From assembly GCF_003732275.1 (NCBI RefSeq), contig NZ_MOBM01000015.1, forward strand, positions 111,862 through 175,861: a DNA stretch of 64,000 nucleotides, in the 5' to 3' direction. Under the pieces are notes generated by a model that was given only the letters and a program-made list of their open reading frames with translations, was not told where the DNA came from and made no database searches. Shown here piece after piece: positions 24,720 to 33,418 of this stretch (positions are counted from its first letter, which is position 1; each line of letters begins with the position of its first letter). Both the position numbers and the translations under genes were made by a program. The stretch comes from Pseudomonas frederiksbergensis. Lineage in GTDB: Bacteria; Pseudomonadota; Gammaproteobacteria; Pseudomonadales; Pseudomonadaceae.

Positions 24720-25424
24720 TCAGCGCGGCATATAACCCAACTGCCAACGCCGCGGTATCTTCAACGACAGCAACCCCAGCACCCCGGCCAGCAGCCCGCT
24801 GACGAACAGGGCCTTGAGCCCAAGATGATGTTCCAGCAAAGCCCCAATCACCGCGCCGGCAAACATCCCTGCCCACGGAATCAATTGCACCCGCCAGCCA
24901 TTGCGCCGCTCGCCAAGCATCCAGCGCCCCAGCCCACGGCCAAACCGCGACAACGCGCCAGTGACGTAAGTCAGGCCGACCGGTAGGCCGTTCACTTCTT
25001 CCACGGCGGCATTGAGCATGCCCATGGCGATGATCGTCGCCAGCAGCGCCGGCAATTGCATTTCGTAGGGCCAGGCCGCAGCGCCGCAGAGCAGGGTGGC
25101 GATGCACAGCAGCAACGGCAACGCCCGCCGGCCACCGAAACGGCTGACGACAATGCCCAAGGCGTTGCCGGCGACGAACGTGGCCACGAGGATTACCAGG
25201 CGCAGGGTCAGCCCGAGGTCGCCATCGCTGATCGCCACGGCCAGACGGGTGGTGTTTCCGCTCATGAAGGACACGAAGTCGCCGCTGGCCATGAAGCCGA
25301 TGGCATCGGTCATGCCGGCGAGCACCGACAAACCGGCGACCATCGACAGGCCGATGCGTCCGCGCCATTTATGGGTATGCAAATGGCCCGGTGTGGCCCG
25401 GGTACTTAAGGGCGAAGGCAGCAT
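24720..25424 (-). CDS. YoaK-type (DUF1275) membrane protein
   Basis: A 234-residue integral membrane protein with about six hydrophobic segments. It carries the DUF1275 signature GMTDAIGFMASGDFVSFMSGNTTRLA (about residues 37-62; key residues D40, G43, F50, S53, M54, T57, T58). The function of this family is not established. A charged patch (GRWMLGERRNGWR) separates the two halves. It is not obviously in an operon with its neighbours. Confidence 0.85.
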   Translation of the reverse strand: MLPSPLSTRATPGHLHTHKWRGRIGLSMVAGLSVLAGMTDAIGFMASGDFVSFMSGNTTRLAVAISDGDLGLTLRLVILVATFVAGNALGIVVSRFGGRRALPLLLCIATLLCGAAAWPYEMQLPALLATIIAMGMLNAAVEEVNGLPVGLTYVTGALSRFGRGLGRWMLGERRNGWRVQLIPWAGMFAGAVIGALLEHHLGLKALFVSGLLAGVLGLLSLKIPRRWQLGYMPR

Positions 25425-25452
25425 CGACGAAAGCTTCCTTGAGCAGCGATGA

Positions 25453-25782
25453 CTATTTGGTTAACCCATATAACTCGCAATACTCCAGCCAGTCCATGCC
25501 CGCCATCTCCGCGACTTCCTTGTGTACCTCCAGGCGTTGAGCCTGGTAATCCTCAGGCGTGGCGGCGGTCAGTTGCAGCGTCAGCTCCCAGGCAAACAAA
25601 CCCAGGCGCTCAGCCTCGGCTTCGAACGCTTCATGCAAGCGCTCGTCGCGGTACTGCGCCACTGTCACGCCCTTGGCCTGGGCCAACAGTGGATTCAGGT
25701 TGTCCAGTTCGATGCGCAGTTCAGGACGCTCATCGAGAAATCTTTTCAGCGCCTGCTCGTGTTGCTGTTCGGTTGCCGCCAT
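25453..25782 (-). CDS. DUF6388-type small protein
   Basis: A 109-residue acidic helical protein, MAATEQQHEQALKRFLDERP, rich in Glu, Leu and Ala, with no cysteine pair, signal or membrane segment beyond a single Cys near the C-terminus (YCELYGLTK). It resembles a Pseudomonas-restricted family of unknown function; the DUF number is from memory. The start at 25782 has CAAGGAG 6 bases upstream and lies 2 bases after the stop of the HTH gene, so the two are coupled. Confidence 0.7.
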   Translation of the reverse strand: MAATEQQHEQALKRFLDERPELRIELDNLNPLLAQAKGVTVAQYRDERLHEAFEAEAERLGLFAWELTLQLTAATPEDYQAQRLEVHKEVAEMAGMDWLEYCELYGLTK

Positions 25783-25784
25783 GG

Positions 25785-26039
25785 TTACTCCTTGGAAGAC
25801 TGCTTTTTGCTTGCCTTGGCGGCCGCGGCCAGACACTCCAGAGCAAACTGCTCGGGGTAGGTCATCTGGATCGGCGTGGTTTCGCCTTTGACGGTTCTTT
25901 CGCCATCGAGAATGTAACGAATCCGCTTGTCGGTGACGCCAATTCGCTTGGCGATCCAGGAAGGCGTCTGGCCAATCTGGCTGATCAGCTTGTCGGCGTA
26001 TTCAGCGGTTGGTTTGTAGTATTCGGCGTTGGGTGTCAT
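25785..26039 (-). CDS. Small helix-turn-helix-like protein, function unknown
   Basis: An 84-residue protein, MTPNAEYYKPTAEYADKLIS. The centre (SWIAKRIGVTDKRIRYILDGER, residues 28-49) reads like a Cro/lambda-repressor type helix-turn-helix. A polar Lys-rich tail follows. It is probably a DNA-binding protein, but no target is visible. It is immediately upstream of, and coupled to, the DUF6388-type gene. Confidence 0.65.
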   Translation of the reverse strand: MTPNAEYYKPTAEYADKLISQIGQTPSWIAKRIGVTDKRIRYILDGERTVKGETTPIQMTYPEQFALECLAAAAKASKKQSSKE

Positions 26040-26201
26040 GACCTTTCCAGAAAAATGTGCCCGGAAAAATGGGCGATGCGGCGTTAATGGCGCGACAGGG
26101 TGCGCGAATCGTTGCGCGGTGTCGCGGTATAAATGAAGTAAAGCAGAACGATACGCCGCGCCGCGGTGATACAGTCCGCTTTTTCCTGATGAGCGAACGC
26201 A

Positions 26202-26552
26202 ATGCGAATTCTGATGGTGGCGCTGGCCGCAACCTTGCTGGCGGGCTGCGCCGGATCGGCGATGAATGACGCCCGCACCAAAACCCCGTACAAAACCCTG
26301 ACTTCGGACAAACCGGAAAAAGTCGTCGCCCAGTGCGTGCAATTTGCCTGGCAGGATGAGGCGGTGTTCGGCGTCGATGCGGGCGCGTATTTGCAGCCGG
26401 GCAAGAAGGGCGGCTCGACGGTCTACACCCGTTCGGCCGAGTCCTTCGTGGACGTGACCACCGATGCCTCGGGTACAGCATTGAGCTACTACGCGCAGCA
26501 CGATGATTTTGTCGCCAAGCGCCGTTTGGCGGCGTTGGCGACCTGTTTGTAA
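26202..26552 (+). CDS. Small lipoprotein, function unknown
   Basis: A 116-residue protein with the lipobox LLAGC in MRILMVALAATLLAGCAGSA, so the mature lipoprotein starts at Cys16. It has about 100 mature residues with two more cysteines (VAQCVQFAW and the C-terminal ATCL) that could form a disulfide. Families of similar Pseudomonas lipoproteins have no known role. It is divergent from the HTH gene. Confidence 0.75.
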   Translation: MRILMVALAATLLAGCAGSAMNDARTKTPYKTLTSDKPEKVVAQCVQFAWQDEAVFGVDAGAYLQPGKKGGSTVYTRSAESFVDVTTDASGTALSYYAQHDDFVAKRRLAALATCL

Positions 26553-26560
26553 GCAAGATC

Positions 26561-26637
26561 AAAAGATCGCAGCCTTCGGCAGCTCCTACAGGGTGAACGC
26601 AATCCCATGTAGGAGCTGCCGAAGGCTGCGATCTTTT
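26561..26637. repeat. Inverted repeat, family C (GTAGGAGCTGCCGAAGGCTGCG)
   Basis: Near-perfect inverted arms, AAAAGATCGCAGCCTTCGGC ... GCCGAAGGCTGCGATCTTTT, around a 20-base spacer. This is the third REP-like family in the window and recurs at 32638. It could act as a bidirectional terminator. Confidence 0.8.
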
Positions 26638-26661
26638 GGTGGCACCCCGAAAAATCGAAGG

Positions 26662-27090
26662 TTACAAATCCATCAAACGCTTCTGAAAAAAGAAACGCTT
26701 GTGGCCCGGCGGGTAATCGGCAATGTGCCCCAACTCGCTGTAGCCGTGTTTCTTGTAAAACTCCGGCGCCTGGAAGTCGAAGGTATCCAGCCAGATCCCC
26801 ACGCATTCCTTTTCCCGCGCCAGGTCTTCGGCCATCTGCATCAGTTTCGAGCCCATCCCTTGTCCCCGGGCCTGATCCGGCACCGACAACAACTCAATGA
26901 AAAACCACCGGTAAAACACTCGGCCATAAAGCCCGCCGAGAATCTCGTCGCTGTCATTGCGTACCAGCAAAGCAATTTGCTCCGACACCGTGGCCCCGGC
27001 CTTTGCTGCGTTGTAGGCGCGCAGCGGTGTGAGGATCGCCTCGCGCTCCTCCTGAGTGGCATTTTTCGACAATTCGATTCGCAGGGTCAT
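26662..27090 (-). CDS. GNAT family N-acetyltransferase
   Basis: A 142-residue protein, MTLRIELSKNATQEEREAIL, with the acetyl-CoA loop VPDQARGQGMGSKLMQMAE (motif A, about residues 74-92) and the downstream FYKKHGYSELG of motif B. It transfers an acetyl group to an unknown amine. The ATG at 27090 is preferred to a TTG three codons upstream because AAGGA lies about 10 bases before it. It is monocistronic. Confidence 0.85.
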   Translation of the reverse strand: MTLRIELSKNATQEEREAILTPLRAYNAAKAGATVSEQIALLVRNDSDEILGGLYGRVFYRWFFIELLSVPDQARGQGMGSKLMQMAEDLAREKECVGIWLDTFDFQAPEFYKKHGYSELGHIADYPPGHKRFFFQKRLMDL

Positions 27091-27237
27091 AGGCAACACA
27101 TCCTTATGGCAGTGAACACGGAGCCTATCCCGGTTGCGGCGATTGTTCTATCCCCCGAAACCCAAGGAACCCCCGGGGCCCCGGGAATGTCTAGCCTGAA
27201 CAGCATCATTGTTAAACGCAGCCGTTGAGGGCAACCC

Positions 27238-27675
27238 GTGAACATTTTTGAAGCCTTGCGCGAAAGCCACGACCGTCAGCGCCGCTATGCCGATGCACTG
27301 ATTCAAACCCGTGGCGACACCCCGGAGCGGGTCGAGGCTTACAAACGGCTCAAATCCGAGCTTCAGGCCCACGAAACCGCTGAAGAACGCCATTTCTACA
27401 TGCCGCTGATGGAGTTCGACAACGGCGTGGATCTTAGCCGCCACGCCATCTCCGAACACCACGAAATGGACGAGATGATGGAAGCGCTGGATGCGACCGA
27501 AATGTCCAGTCCATCCTGGTTGGCAACGGCGAAAAAGCTCTCGGAGAAGGTCCATCACCACTTGAAAGAGGAGGAGCAGAAGTTCTTTCAGATGGCCGGC
27601 AAGTTACTCGACGACCAACAGAAAGAAACCCTCGCCGGGCAGTATCAGAAAGAATACAAGGCGCAACTTTCCTGA
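27238..27675 (+). CDS. Hemerythrin HHE domain protein
   Basis: A 145-residue protein starting with GTG (MNIFEALRESHDRQRRYADA). Iron-ligand positions are visible in order: ESHDRQ (His11), HETAEERHFYMP, AISEHHEMDEMM and HHHLKEEEQKFF. It binds a non-haem di-iron centre and probably senses or stores O2, NO or iron; the role is inferred from the family. It is a single-gene unit followed by a REP element. Confidence 0.85.
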   Translation: MNIFEALRESHDRQRRYADALIQTRGDTPERVEAYKRLKSELQAHETAEERHFYMPLMEFDNGVDLSRHAISEHHEMDEMMEALDATEMSSPSWLATAKKLSEKVHHHLKEEEQKFFQMAGKLLDDQQKETLAGQYQKEYKAQLS

Positions 27676-27702
27676 GGGTGAAAGCGTGCCAATCGTTACT
27701 TT

Positions 27703-27816
27703 TGTGGCGAGCGAGCTTGCTCGCGCTGGGCTGCGCAGCGGTCCCAAAAATTTGACAACCATTGCCGATTTTTGTGAGTGCTGCGCACTCAAGCGGGAGC
27801 AAGCTCCCTCGCCACA
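27703..27816. repeat. REP doublet, family B
   Basis: TGTGGCGAGCGAGCTTGCTC at the left and GAGCAAGCTCCCTCGCCACA at the right, with internal GGGCTGCGCAGCGG and GAGTGCTGCGCACTC palindromes. Near-identical elements occur at 51783 and 56077. Confidence 0.85.
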
Positions 27817-27927
27817 GGTTTCTCTGAGTCCAGATTCTCTTAAATGAACAGCATTACGGCAGTCGCCGGGCTTTTCTGTTTTCGCCTAACATGGACGCTT
27901 TCTGACGAACATAAGGATGGAATTGTC

Positions 27928-28521
27928 ATGTCGAACACAGCCGAGCGGGTCAACATCATCGAGTCCCGGGTGCTGTCCCACGACTGGTATCTGCTGAAAA
28001 AAATCACCTTCGATTACTTGCGCAACAACGGCGACTGGCAGCGTCAGACTCGCGAGGTCTACGACCGGGGCAATGGCGCGGCGATTCTGCTGTTCAATCG
28101 CGAGAAGAAAACCGTCGTACTGACCCGCCAGTTCAGGCTGCCGGTGTTCGTCAACGGCCATGATGGTTTGCTGATTGAAGTGGCTGCGGGGTTGCTGGAA
28201 GGCGCTGCGCCTGAAGAGCGCATTCGCGCTGAAGCCGAAGAAGAAACCGGCTATCGCGTCCACCATGTGCAGAAGGTTTTCGAGGCTTACATGAGCCCCG
28301 GTTCAGTGACTGAAAAGCTGCATTTCTTCATCGCCGAGTACGACGCCTCTTCGAAAGTCAGTGATGGCGGCGGGCTGGAGGAAGAAACCGAAGAACTGGA
28401 AGTGCTGGAGTGGAAGTTCGACGACGCGCTGGCGGCGTTCTATCGCGGGGAGATCTGCGATGCCAAGACCATCATGCTGCTGCAGTATGCGGCGATGAAG
28501 GATGTCTTCGGACCGGTTTGA
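27928..28521 (+). CDS. nudK: NUDIX hydrolase, GDP-mannose pyrophosphatase NudK type
   Basis: A 197-residue protein, MSNTAERVNIIESRVLSHDW, with the NudK signature REVYDRGNGAAILLFN and the Nudix box GLLEGAAPEERIRAEAEEET (about residues 92-111). The usual Arg of the REUxEE motif is Ala here (E. coli NudK has Lys). The MSPGSVTEKLHFF stretch is NudK-typical. It hydrolyses GDP-mannose and related sugar nucleotides. Start 27928 matches the family N-terminus. Confidence 0.85.
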   Translation: MSNTAERVNIIESRVLSHDWYLLKKITFDYLRNNGDWQRQTREVYDRGNGAAILLFNREKKTVVLTRQFRLPVFVNGHDGLLIEVAAGLLEGAAPEERIRAEAEEETGYRVHHVQKVFEAYMSPGSVTEKLHFFIAEYDASSKVSDGGGLEEETEELEVLEWKFDDALAAFYRGEICDAKTIMLLQYAAMKDVFGPV

Positions 28522-28675
28522 GCCGGCTGCGAGGTTCACGGCACTGCGGTTTTACAATTGCGGTTCGTCTGGTTCGAGAGAGCGTTCAGGCACAATGGTC
28601 GAGCATTTCGGCACAGTAACCAGCCTTTGCGCTCTCTAGAATCGTGCCTCACGCCAACACTCAGATGAGGTCACG

Positions 28676-29215
28676 ATGAACATCAGAACAATCCTATCCG
28701 CATTGTCCATGGGGGTCGTGCTCACGGGGCACGCTGCCGACTTCTCGCTGACGAGCCAGGATATTGCCGAGAACCGCCCGCTGACCAGTCGCGAGGTGTT
28801 CCAGGGCTTCGGTTGCGAAGGGGGGAATACTTCGCCCGAGCTTTCCTGGCGCAACGCCCCGACGGGTACCAAGAGTTACGCGATCACCGTCTACGATCCT
28901 GATGCGCCGACCGGCAGCGGCTGGTGGCATTGGACGGTGGTCAACTTACCCGCTTCAACCAGCAGTTTGCCAAGAGGGGTCGGTTCGAACCTGCCTGCGG
29001 GTGCAGTACAAGGGCGAACCGATTATGGCCAGCCGGGATTTGGCGGAGCGTGCCCTCCTGTAGGGGATAAGCCGCATCGCTATCAATTCACCGTATGGGC
29101 ATTGAAAGTCGATAAGCTGCCACTCGACAATCAGGCCAGCGGAGCCTTGGTGGGCTATATGCTCAATGCCAACGCCTTGGCCAAAGCGACCATTACTTCA
29201 ACTTACGGACGTTAA
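28676..29215 (+). CDS. Exported YbhB/YbcL (Raf kinase inhibitor-like) protein
   Basis: A 179-residue protein with a signal peptide (MNIRTILSALSMGVVLTGHA) followed by a PEBP/YbhB domain: GFGCEGGNTSPELSWRNAP, YDPDAPTGSGWWHWTVVNLP and GKPHRYQF-like (DKPHRYQFTVWAL). The ligand-binding DPDAP and HWxxxN residues are intact. The periplasmic role is unknown. The AraC regulator starts 5 bases after its stop, suggesting co-transcription. Confidence 0.85.
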   Translation: MNIRTILSALSMGVVLTGHAADFSLTSQDIAENRPLTSREVFQGFGCEGGNTSPELSWRNAPTGTKSYAITVYDPDAPTGSGWWHWTVVNLPASTSSLPRGVGSNLPAGAVQGRTDYGQPGFGGACPPVGDKPHRYQFTVWALKVDKLPLDNQASGALVGYMLNANALAKATITSTYGR

Positions 29216-29220
29216 GAGCG

Positions 29221-30039
29221 ATGCGCCCTTGTTTCGGCATACAGCACCGGGAAAATATTATCGATGCGTGTGTCATACGGGCACGACAGCCCCATACATT
29301 GCAACGGGTGCCGATATTCGCTACTGCTTTGTGTCGAGTACGACAGGGGGAAAAACTGCTGCAATGGGATGACCGGCAGATGCGTGCAGGGCCGCAACAT
29401 CTGATTCTGATGCCGGCCGGGCGCGAGCTTGGCATCTCAAATTTCCCTGGCCTTCACGGTCACTATATCGCCGATGTGGTGACCTTTCCCGGTTCGACAC
29501 TGCGTAATTTCAGCAGCCGATATGGCCAGCAGATCATGAGCCATCGCCGTGGCCTGAAAACAGATCTATGTGTCCCTCTGGACAGGCATACAACACAGGC
29601 ATGGGATCAGTTATTGGCCTCCATCAATGCGGATGCTCCGGATGCGTTACGCACCCACTATGGGGAAGCGGTTCTCCTGAGCCTGTGCCTTGGCGGTCAG
29701 GCCGGACCGCTGCTGATGGATCGCAACGATCCACTGTGCGAACGGGTGCAGCAGCTGGTAATGGGCAGCCCGGAAAGAGACTGGACTGTTGCGGACGTCG
29801 CACAACACTTGAACCTTGGCGAGTCGACTTTGCGTCGCCAACTGGCCAATGAAGGGGACAGTTTCAGGAATATTCTGGAAAGTGTTCGGCTGGCTACGGC
29901 GCTGCAATGGCTGCAAACCACTTCTCGTCCCATCGGTGAAATTGCCGGTGCCAGCGGTTACGCCTCGGCCTCACGTTTTGCAGTGCGCTTTCGCTCACAC
30001 TATGGCCTGTCGCCACGGGAATTACGGGCGGCGATTTAG
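29221..30039 (+). CDS. AraC-family transcriptional regulator
   Basis: A 272-residue protein with an N-terminal cupin-like sensing region and a C-terminal double HTH. The second half reads WTVADVAQHLNLGESTLRRQ then TTSRPIGEIAGASGYASASRFAVRF and ends HYGLSPRELRAA, the AraC signature. It starts 5 bases after the YbhB-like gene, its likeliest co-transcribed partner. No effector can be named. Confidence 0.85.
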   Translation: MRPCFGIQHRENIIDACVIRARQPHTLQRVPIFATALCRVRQGEKLLQWDDRQMRAGPQHLILMPAGRELGISNFPGLHGHYIADVVTFPGSTLRNFSSRYGQQIMSHRRGLKTDLCVPLDRHTTQAWDQLLASINADAPDALRTHYGEAVLLSLCLGGQAGPLLMDRNDPLCERVQQLVMGSPERDWTVADVAQHLNLGESTLRRQLANEGDSFRNILESVRLATALQWLQTTSRPIGEIAGASGYASASRFAVRFRSHYGLSPRELRAAI

Positions 30040-30083
30040 TCATTCCTGTGGAATGTCCCCTGTCTTTTTGAAACTGTGAGTTC

Positions 30084-30181
30084 TGTGGCGAGCGAGCTTG
30101 CTCGCGCTGGGCGTGAAACGCCCCTTGTCGAAGATTTTGCCAGCGCTACGCACTGGAACGGGAGCAAGCTCCCTCGCCACA
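30084..30181. repeat. REP doublet, family B (shortened spacer)
   Basis: TGTGGCGAGCGAGCTTGCTC at the left, GAGCAAGCTCCCTCGCCACA at the right; the middle differs from the 27703 copy. It lies between the convergent araC-type gene and ogt. Confidence 0.8.
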
Positions 30182-30194
30182 AGGGCTCATTAGC

Positions 30195-30710
30195 TCAAAA
30201 TAAATCACCCATGCTGCCGGCCCTGCGGCACTCATACCCTTCGAGCGTCAGCAACCGCTCTTTCGCCTCAAGCCCACCGGCAAACCCCGTCAGTTTCCCT
30301 GATGCTCCGATCACCCGATGACACGGCGCGACAATCGAAATCGGATTCTTGCCATTAGCCGCACCCACCGCCCGAACTGCGCTGGGATTGCCGATCTGCC
30401 GGGCAATTTCGCTGTAGCTGCGCGTTTCGCCAAACGGAATGGTCAGCAACGCCTGCCACACCTTCTGCTGAAAGTCCGTCCCGGCAAAATCCAGTTCCAG
30501 TTCGAAACGGTTACGCGTGCCGGCGAAGTATTCCTGCAACTGCTGTGTGGTGCGCACCAGGATCGGGTTGTCCGCCGCTTCAGCCATCGGCCCCAGCCTT
30601 ACCCGACCCGGTTTGTCGTTTTCCCAGAGGATGGCCGCCAGTCGCGCGCCTTTCGCCACCAGTTTCAATTCGCCGACCGGAGACGCCAGGGTGGTGAAGG
30701 TGTAGGACAT
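30195..30710 (-). CDS. ogt: Methylated-DNA--protein-cysteine methyltransferase
   Basis: A 171-residue protein, MSYTFTTLASPVGELKLVAK, with the active-site IVAPCHRVIGASGKLTGFAG (acceptor cysteine about residue 130) and the HTH FGETRSYSEIARQIGNPSAVRAVG. It repairs O6-methylguanine by suicidal transfer of the methyl group. The N-terminal Ada regulatory domain is absent, so this is the Ogt type. ATG 30710 gives the family start. Confidence 0.95.
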   Translation of the reverse strand: MSYTFTTLASPVGELKLVAKGARLAAILWENDKPGRVRLGPMAEAADNPILVRTTQQLQEYFAGTRNRFELELDFAGTDFQQKVWQALLTIPFGETRSYSEIARQIGNPSAVRAVGAANGKNPISIVAPCHRVIGASGKLTGFAGGLEAKERLLTLEGYECRRAGSMGDLF

Positions 30711-30861
30711 GCCGGCGGACTCCGTAAAAGTGCTGAACAGGGGCCCCAGCATACTGCCTCATCGGGGAGGCGCAATACGCAATCCCAGCCATACTTGCCT
30801 ACTGCTCTTGAACCGTTCCCTCTGTTTTCGACAGAGCCTAAAAACAAAAAGAGACCGACTC

Positions 30862-32589
30862 ATGAAGTTCGAACCTTTTACCAAATCGCTCGTGGCAACC
30901 ACATTGGCGCTGAGTTGCCTGACCGCCCACGCGGCCTCCGTCGCCCCGGTCGCGGCCGAAAACGGCATGGTCGTCACCGCCCAGCATCTGGCCAGCCACG
31001 TCGGCGTCGATGTGCTCAAGAATGGCGGCAACGCCGTCGATGCCGCCGTTGCGGTGGGTTATGCGCTGGCGGTGGTGTACCCCGCGGCGGGCAACCTGGG
31101 CGGTGGCGGTTTCATGACGATTCAATTGGCGGACGGGCGCAAGACCTTCCTCGATTTCCGTGAAAAAGCCCCGCTGGCCGCGACCCCCGACATGTACCTC
31201 GACAAAGCGGGCAACGTCGTCCCGGACTTGAGCACCCGTGGTCATCTTGCCGTTGGCGTGCCGGGCACCGTTTCGGGCATGGAGCTGGCCCTGAAGAAAT
31301 ACGGTACCAAACCCCGCAAGGAAGTGATCGCCCCCGCGATCAAGCTTGCCGAAGACGGTTTTGTGCTGGAGCAGGGCGATGTCGACTTGCTGGAGTACGC
31401 CACCGACGTCTTCAAGAAAGACATGCGCGACTCAGGCTCGATCTTCCTGAGCAATGGCGAGCCGATGCAGGTTGGCCAGAAACTCGTACAAAAAGACTTG
31501 AGCAAAACCCTGCGGGAAATTTCCGAGAAGGGCGCCGACGGTTTCTATAAAGGCTGGGTGGCCGACGCCATCGTCACCTCCAGTCAGGCCAACAAGGGCA
31601 TCATCACCCAGGCCGACCTCGACAAATACCAGACCCGCGAACTGGCGCCGATCGAGTGCGATTACCGTGGCTATCACGTGGTCTCGGCGCCACCGCCAAG
31701 CTCCGGTGGCGTGGTGATCTGCGAGATCATGAACATCCTCGACGGCTACCCGATGAAAGACCTGGGCTTCCGCTCGGCTCAGGCGATGCACTACCAGATC
31801 GAAGCGATGCGTCATGCGTATGTGGACCGCAACAGCTACCTCGGCGACCCGGACTTCGTGAAAAATCCGATCGCCCATTTGCTGGATAAAAACTACGCGA
31901 CCAAGATCCGCGAAGTCATCGATCCGCAGAAGGCCGGCGTGTCCCGCGAGATCAAACCCGGCGTAGCGCCCCACGAAGGCAGCAATACCACCCATTACTC
32001 GATCGTCGATAAATGGGGCAATGCGGTGTCGGTGACCTACACCCTCAACGACTGGTTCGGCGCCGGCGTCATGGCGAGCAAAACCGGGGTCATCCTCAAC
32101 GATGAAATGGACGACTTCACCTCGAAAATCGGCGTGCCGAACATGTACGGTCTGGTGCAGGGCGAAGCCAACGCCATCGCCCCCGGCAAAGCGCCGCTGT
32201 CGTCCATGAGCCCGACCATCGTCACCAAGGACGGCAAGGTCGTCATGGTTGTCGGCACTCCCGGTGGCAGCCGCATCATCACCGCCACCCTGCTGACCAT
32301 CCTCAACGTGATCGACTACGGCATGAACATCCAGGAAGCGGTGGATGCGCCGCGTTTCCACCAGCAATGGCTGCCGGAAGAAACCAACCTGGAGAACTTC
32401 GCCACCAGCCCGGACACCAAGAAGATGCTCGAAAGCTGGGGGCACAAATTTGCCGGGCCGCAGGACCCCAACCATATCGCAGCTATTCTGGTAGGTGCGC
32501 CTTCGCTGGAAGGCAAGCCAGTGGGCAAGAACCGCTTCTATGGAGCGAACGATCCACGGCGCAATACCGGGTTGTCACTCGGTTACTGA
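30862..32589 (+). CDS. ggt: Gamma-glutamyltransferase, periplasmic
   Basis: A 575-residue Ntn-hydrolase precursor with a signal peptide (MKFEPFTKSLVATTLALSCLTAHAA). The N-terminal part has AVAVGYALAVVYPAAGNLGGGGFM and DFREKAPLAA with the glutamate-binding arginine. The autoprocessing threonine lies in GSNTTHYSIVDKWGNAVSVT (about residue 376, second T of NTT). It cleaves glutathione and gamma-glutamyl amides in the periplasm. ATG 30862 starts the signal peptide; the longer open frame upstream overlaps ogt and is not real. Confidence 0.95.
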   Translation: MKFEPFTKSLVATTLALSCLTAHAASVAPVAAENGMVVTAQHLASHVGVDVLKNGGNAVDAAVAVGYALAVVYPAAGNLGGGGFMTIQLADGRKTFLDFREKAPLAATPDMYLDKAGNVVPDLSTRGHLAVGVPGTVSGMELALKKYGTKPRKEVIAPAIKLAEDGFVLEQGDVDLLEYATDVFKKDMRDSGSIFLSNGEPMQVGQKLVQKDLSKTLREISEKGADGFYKGWVADAIVTSSQANKGIITQADLDKYQTRELAPIECDYRGYHVVSAPPPSSGGVVICEIMNILDGYPMKDLGFRSAQAMHYQIEAMRHAYVDRNSYLGDPDFVKNPIAHLLDKNYATKIREVIDPQKAGVSREIKPGVAPHEGSNTTHYSIVDKWGNAVSVTYTLNDWFGAGVMASKTGVILNDEMDDFTSKIGVPNMYGLVQGEANAIAPGKAPLSSMSPTIVTKDGKVVMVVGTPGGSRIITATLLTILNVIDYGMNIQEAVDAPRFHQQWLPEETNLENFATSPDTKKMLESWGHKFAGPQDPNHIAAILVGAPSLEGKPVGKNRFYGANDPRRNTGLSLGY

Positions 32590-32637
32590 AGCAGGCGATC
32601 ACCGGCCACCTGAACTCCCCGGGTGGCCCCGATCCCC

Positions 32638-32722
32638 GTAGGAGCTGCCGAAGGTTGCGATCTTTTGATCTTGCTTTCGCTGACATCAAAGGCAAAAGAT
32701 CGCAGGCTGCGCCAGCTCCTAC
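32638..32722. repeat. Inverted repeat, family C
   Basis: GTAGGAGCTGCCGAAGGTTG ... CGCAGGCTGCGCCAGCTCCT: imperfect copy of the family at 26561 with a longer spacer (TTTTGATC ... GGCAAAAGATCG). It lies between ggt and the isochorismatase gene. Confidence 0.75.
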
Positions 32723-32819
32723 AGGGGCTCGAACGCAGCCTCGCAAGCTCGACAGTTGCTACAGGTTAAAAAGGGAGTTGAATTCCATCGTTCTACCGAC
32801 CTCTCTAAGGAAGGAAGCC

Positions 32820-33353
32820 ATGAGCACCGCACTCCTTATCATTGATGTCCAAAGCGCGCTGTGCATCGGCGAGTATGAATGCTTCGACATCCAGCGCATC
32901 ATCAAAACCATCAACGACCTCAGTGCCAAAGCAAGGGCCGCCGACATCCCGGTCATCCTGATCCAGCACGAAGAAGAGGGCGACCTGTTGCAATACGGCG
33001 GCGAAGGCTGGCAACTGGCCGACGGTCTGAAGACTTCATCCCAAGACCTGCGCGTGCGCAAAACCACCCCGGATTCGTTCTACCAGACCCACTTGCATGA
33101 ACATCTGCAAGAACTGGAAGCCGATCGCCTGATTATCTGCGGCCTGCAAACCGACTACTGCGTCAACGCCACCGTCCGCCAGGCGCATCAATTGGGCTAC
33201 GACGTCGTGCTGGTAGCCGACGCCCATTCCACCATCGACAACGGCACGATGAGCGCCGAAGACATCATCGCCGAACACAATAAGGATCTGGCGCACTTGA
33301 CCGGCTCCGTGGCACGGATTGATGTTATGCCGGCCAGCGAAATCAAAGTCTGA
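32820..33353 (+). CDS. Isochorismatase-family cysteine hydrolase
   Basis: A 177-residue protein, MSTALLIIDVQSALCIGEYE. The catalytic triad is visible: Asp9 (LLIIDVQ), a Lys at about residue 81 (RVRKTTPDSF) and Cys at about residue 116 (GLQTDYCVNATVRQA). Members hydrolyse isochorismate, nicotinamide, N-carbamoyl compounds and other small amides, and the substrate cannot be deduced. AAGGAAG lies just upstream of the ATG. It is monocistronic. Confidence 0.87.
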   Translation: MSTALLIIDVQSALCIGEYECFDIQRIIKTINDLSAKARAADIPVILIQHEEEGDLLQYGGEGWQLADGLKTSSQDLRVRKTTPDSFYQTHLHEHLQELEADRLIICGLQTDYCVNATVRQAHQLGYDVVLVADAHSTIDNGTMSAEDIIAEHNKDLAHLTGSVARIDVMPASEIKV

Positions 33354-33418
33354 AAACACCGCCAGCCACGTGGCGAGCTTGCGCGCCCAGGGCTGGACGC
33401 AATCGCTGCGCCTATGGC

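Noticed and set aside
30709-30861. N-terminal extension of the gamma-glutamyltransferase frame
   Set aside because: It would overlap the ogt start and precede a perfect signal peptide starting at 30862, so it is not translated.
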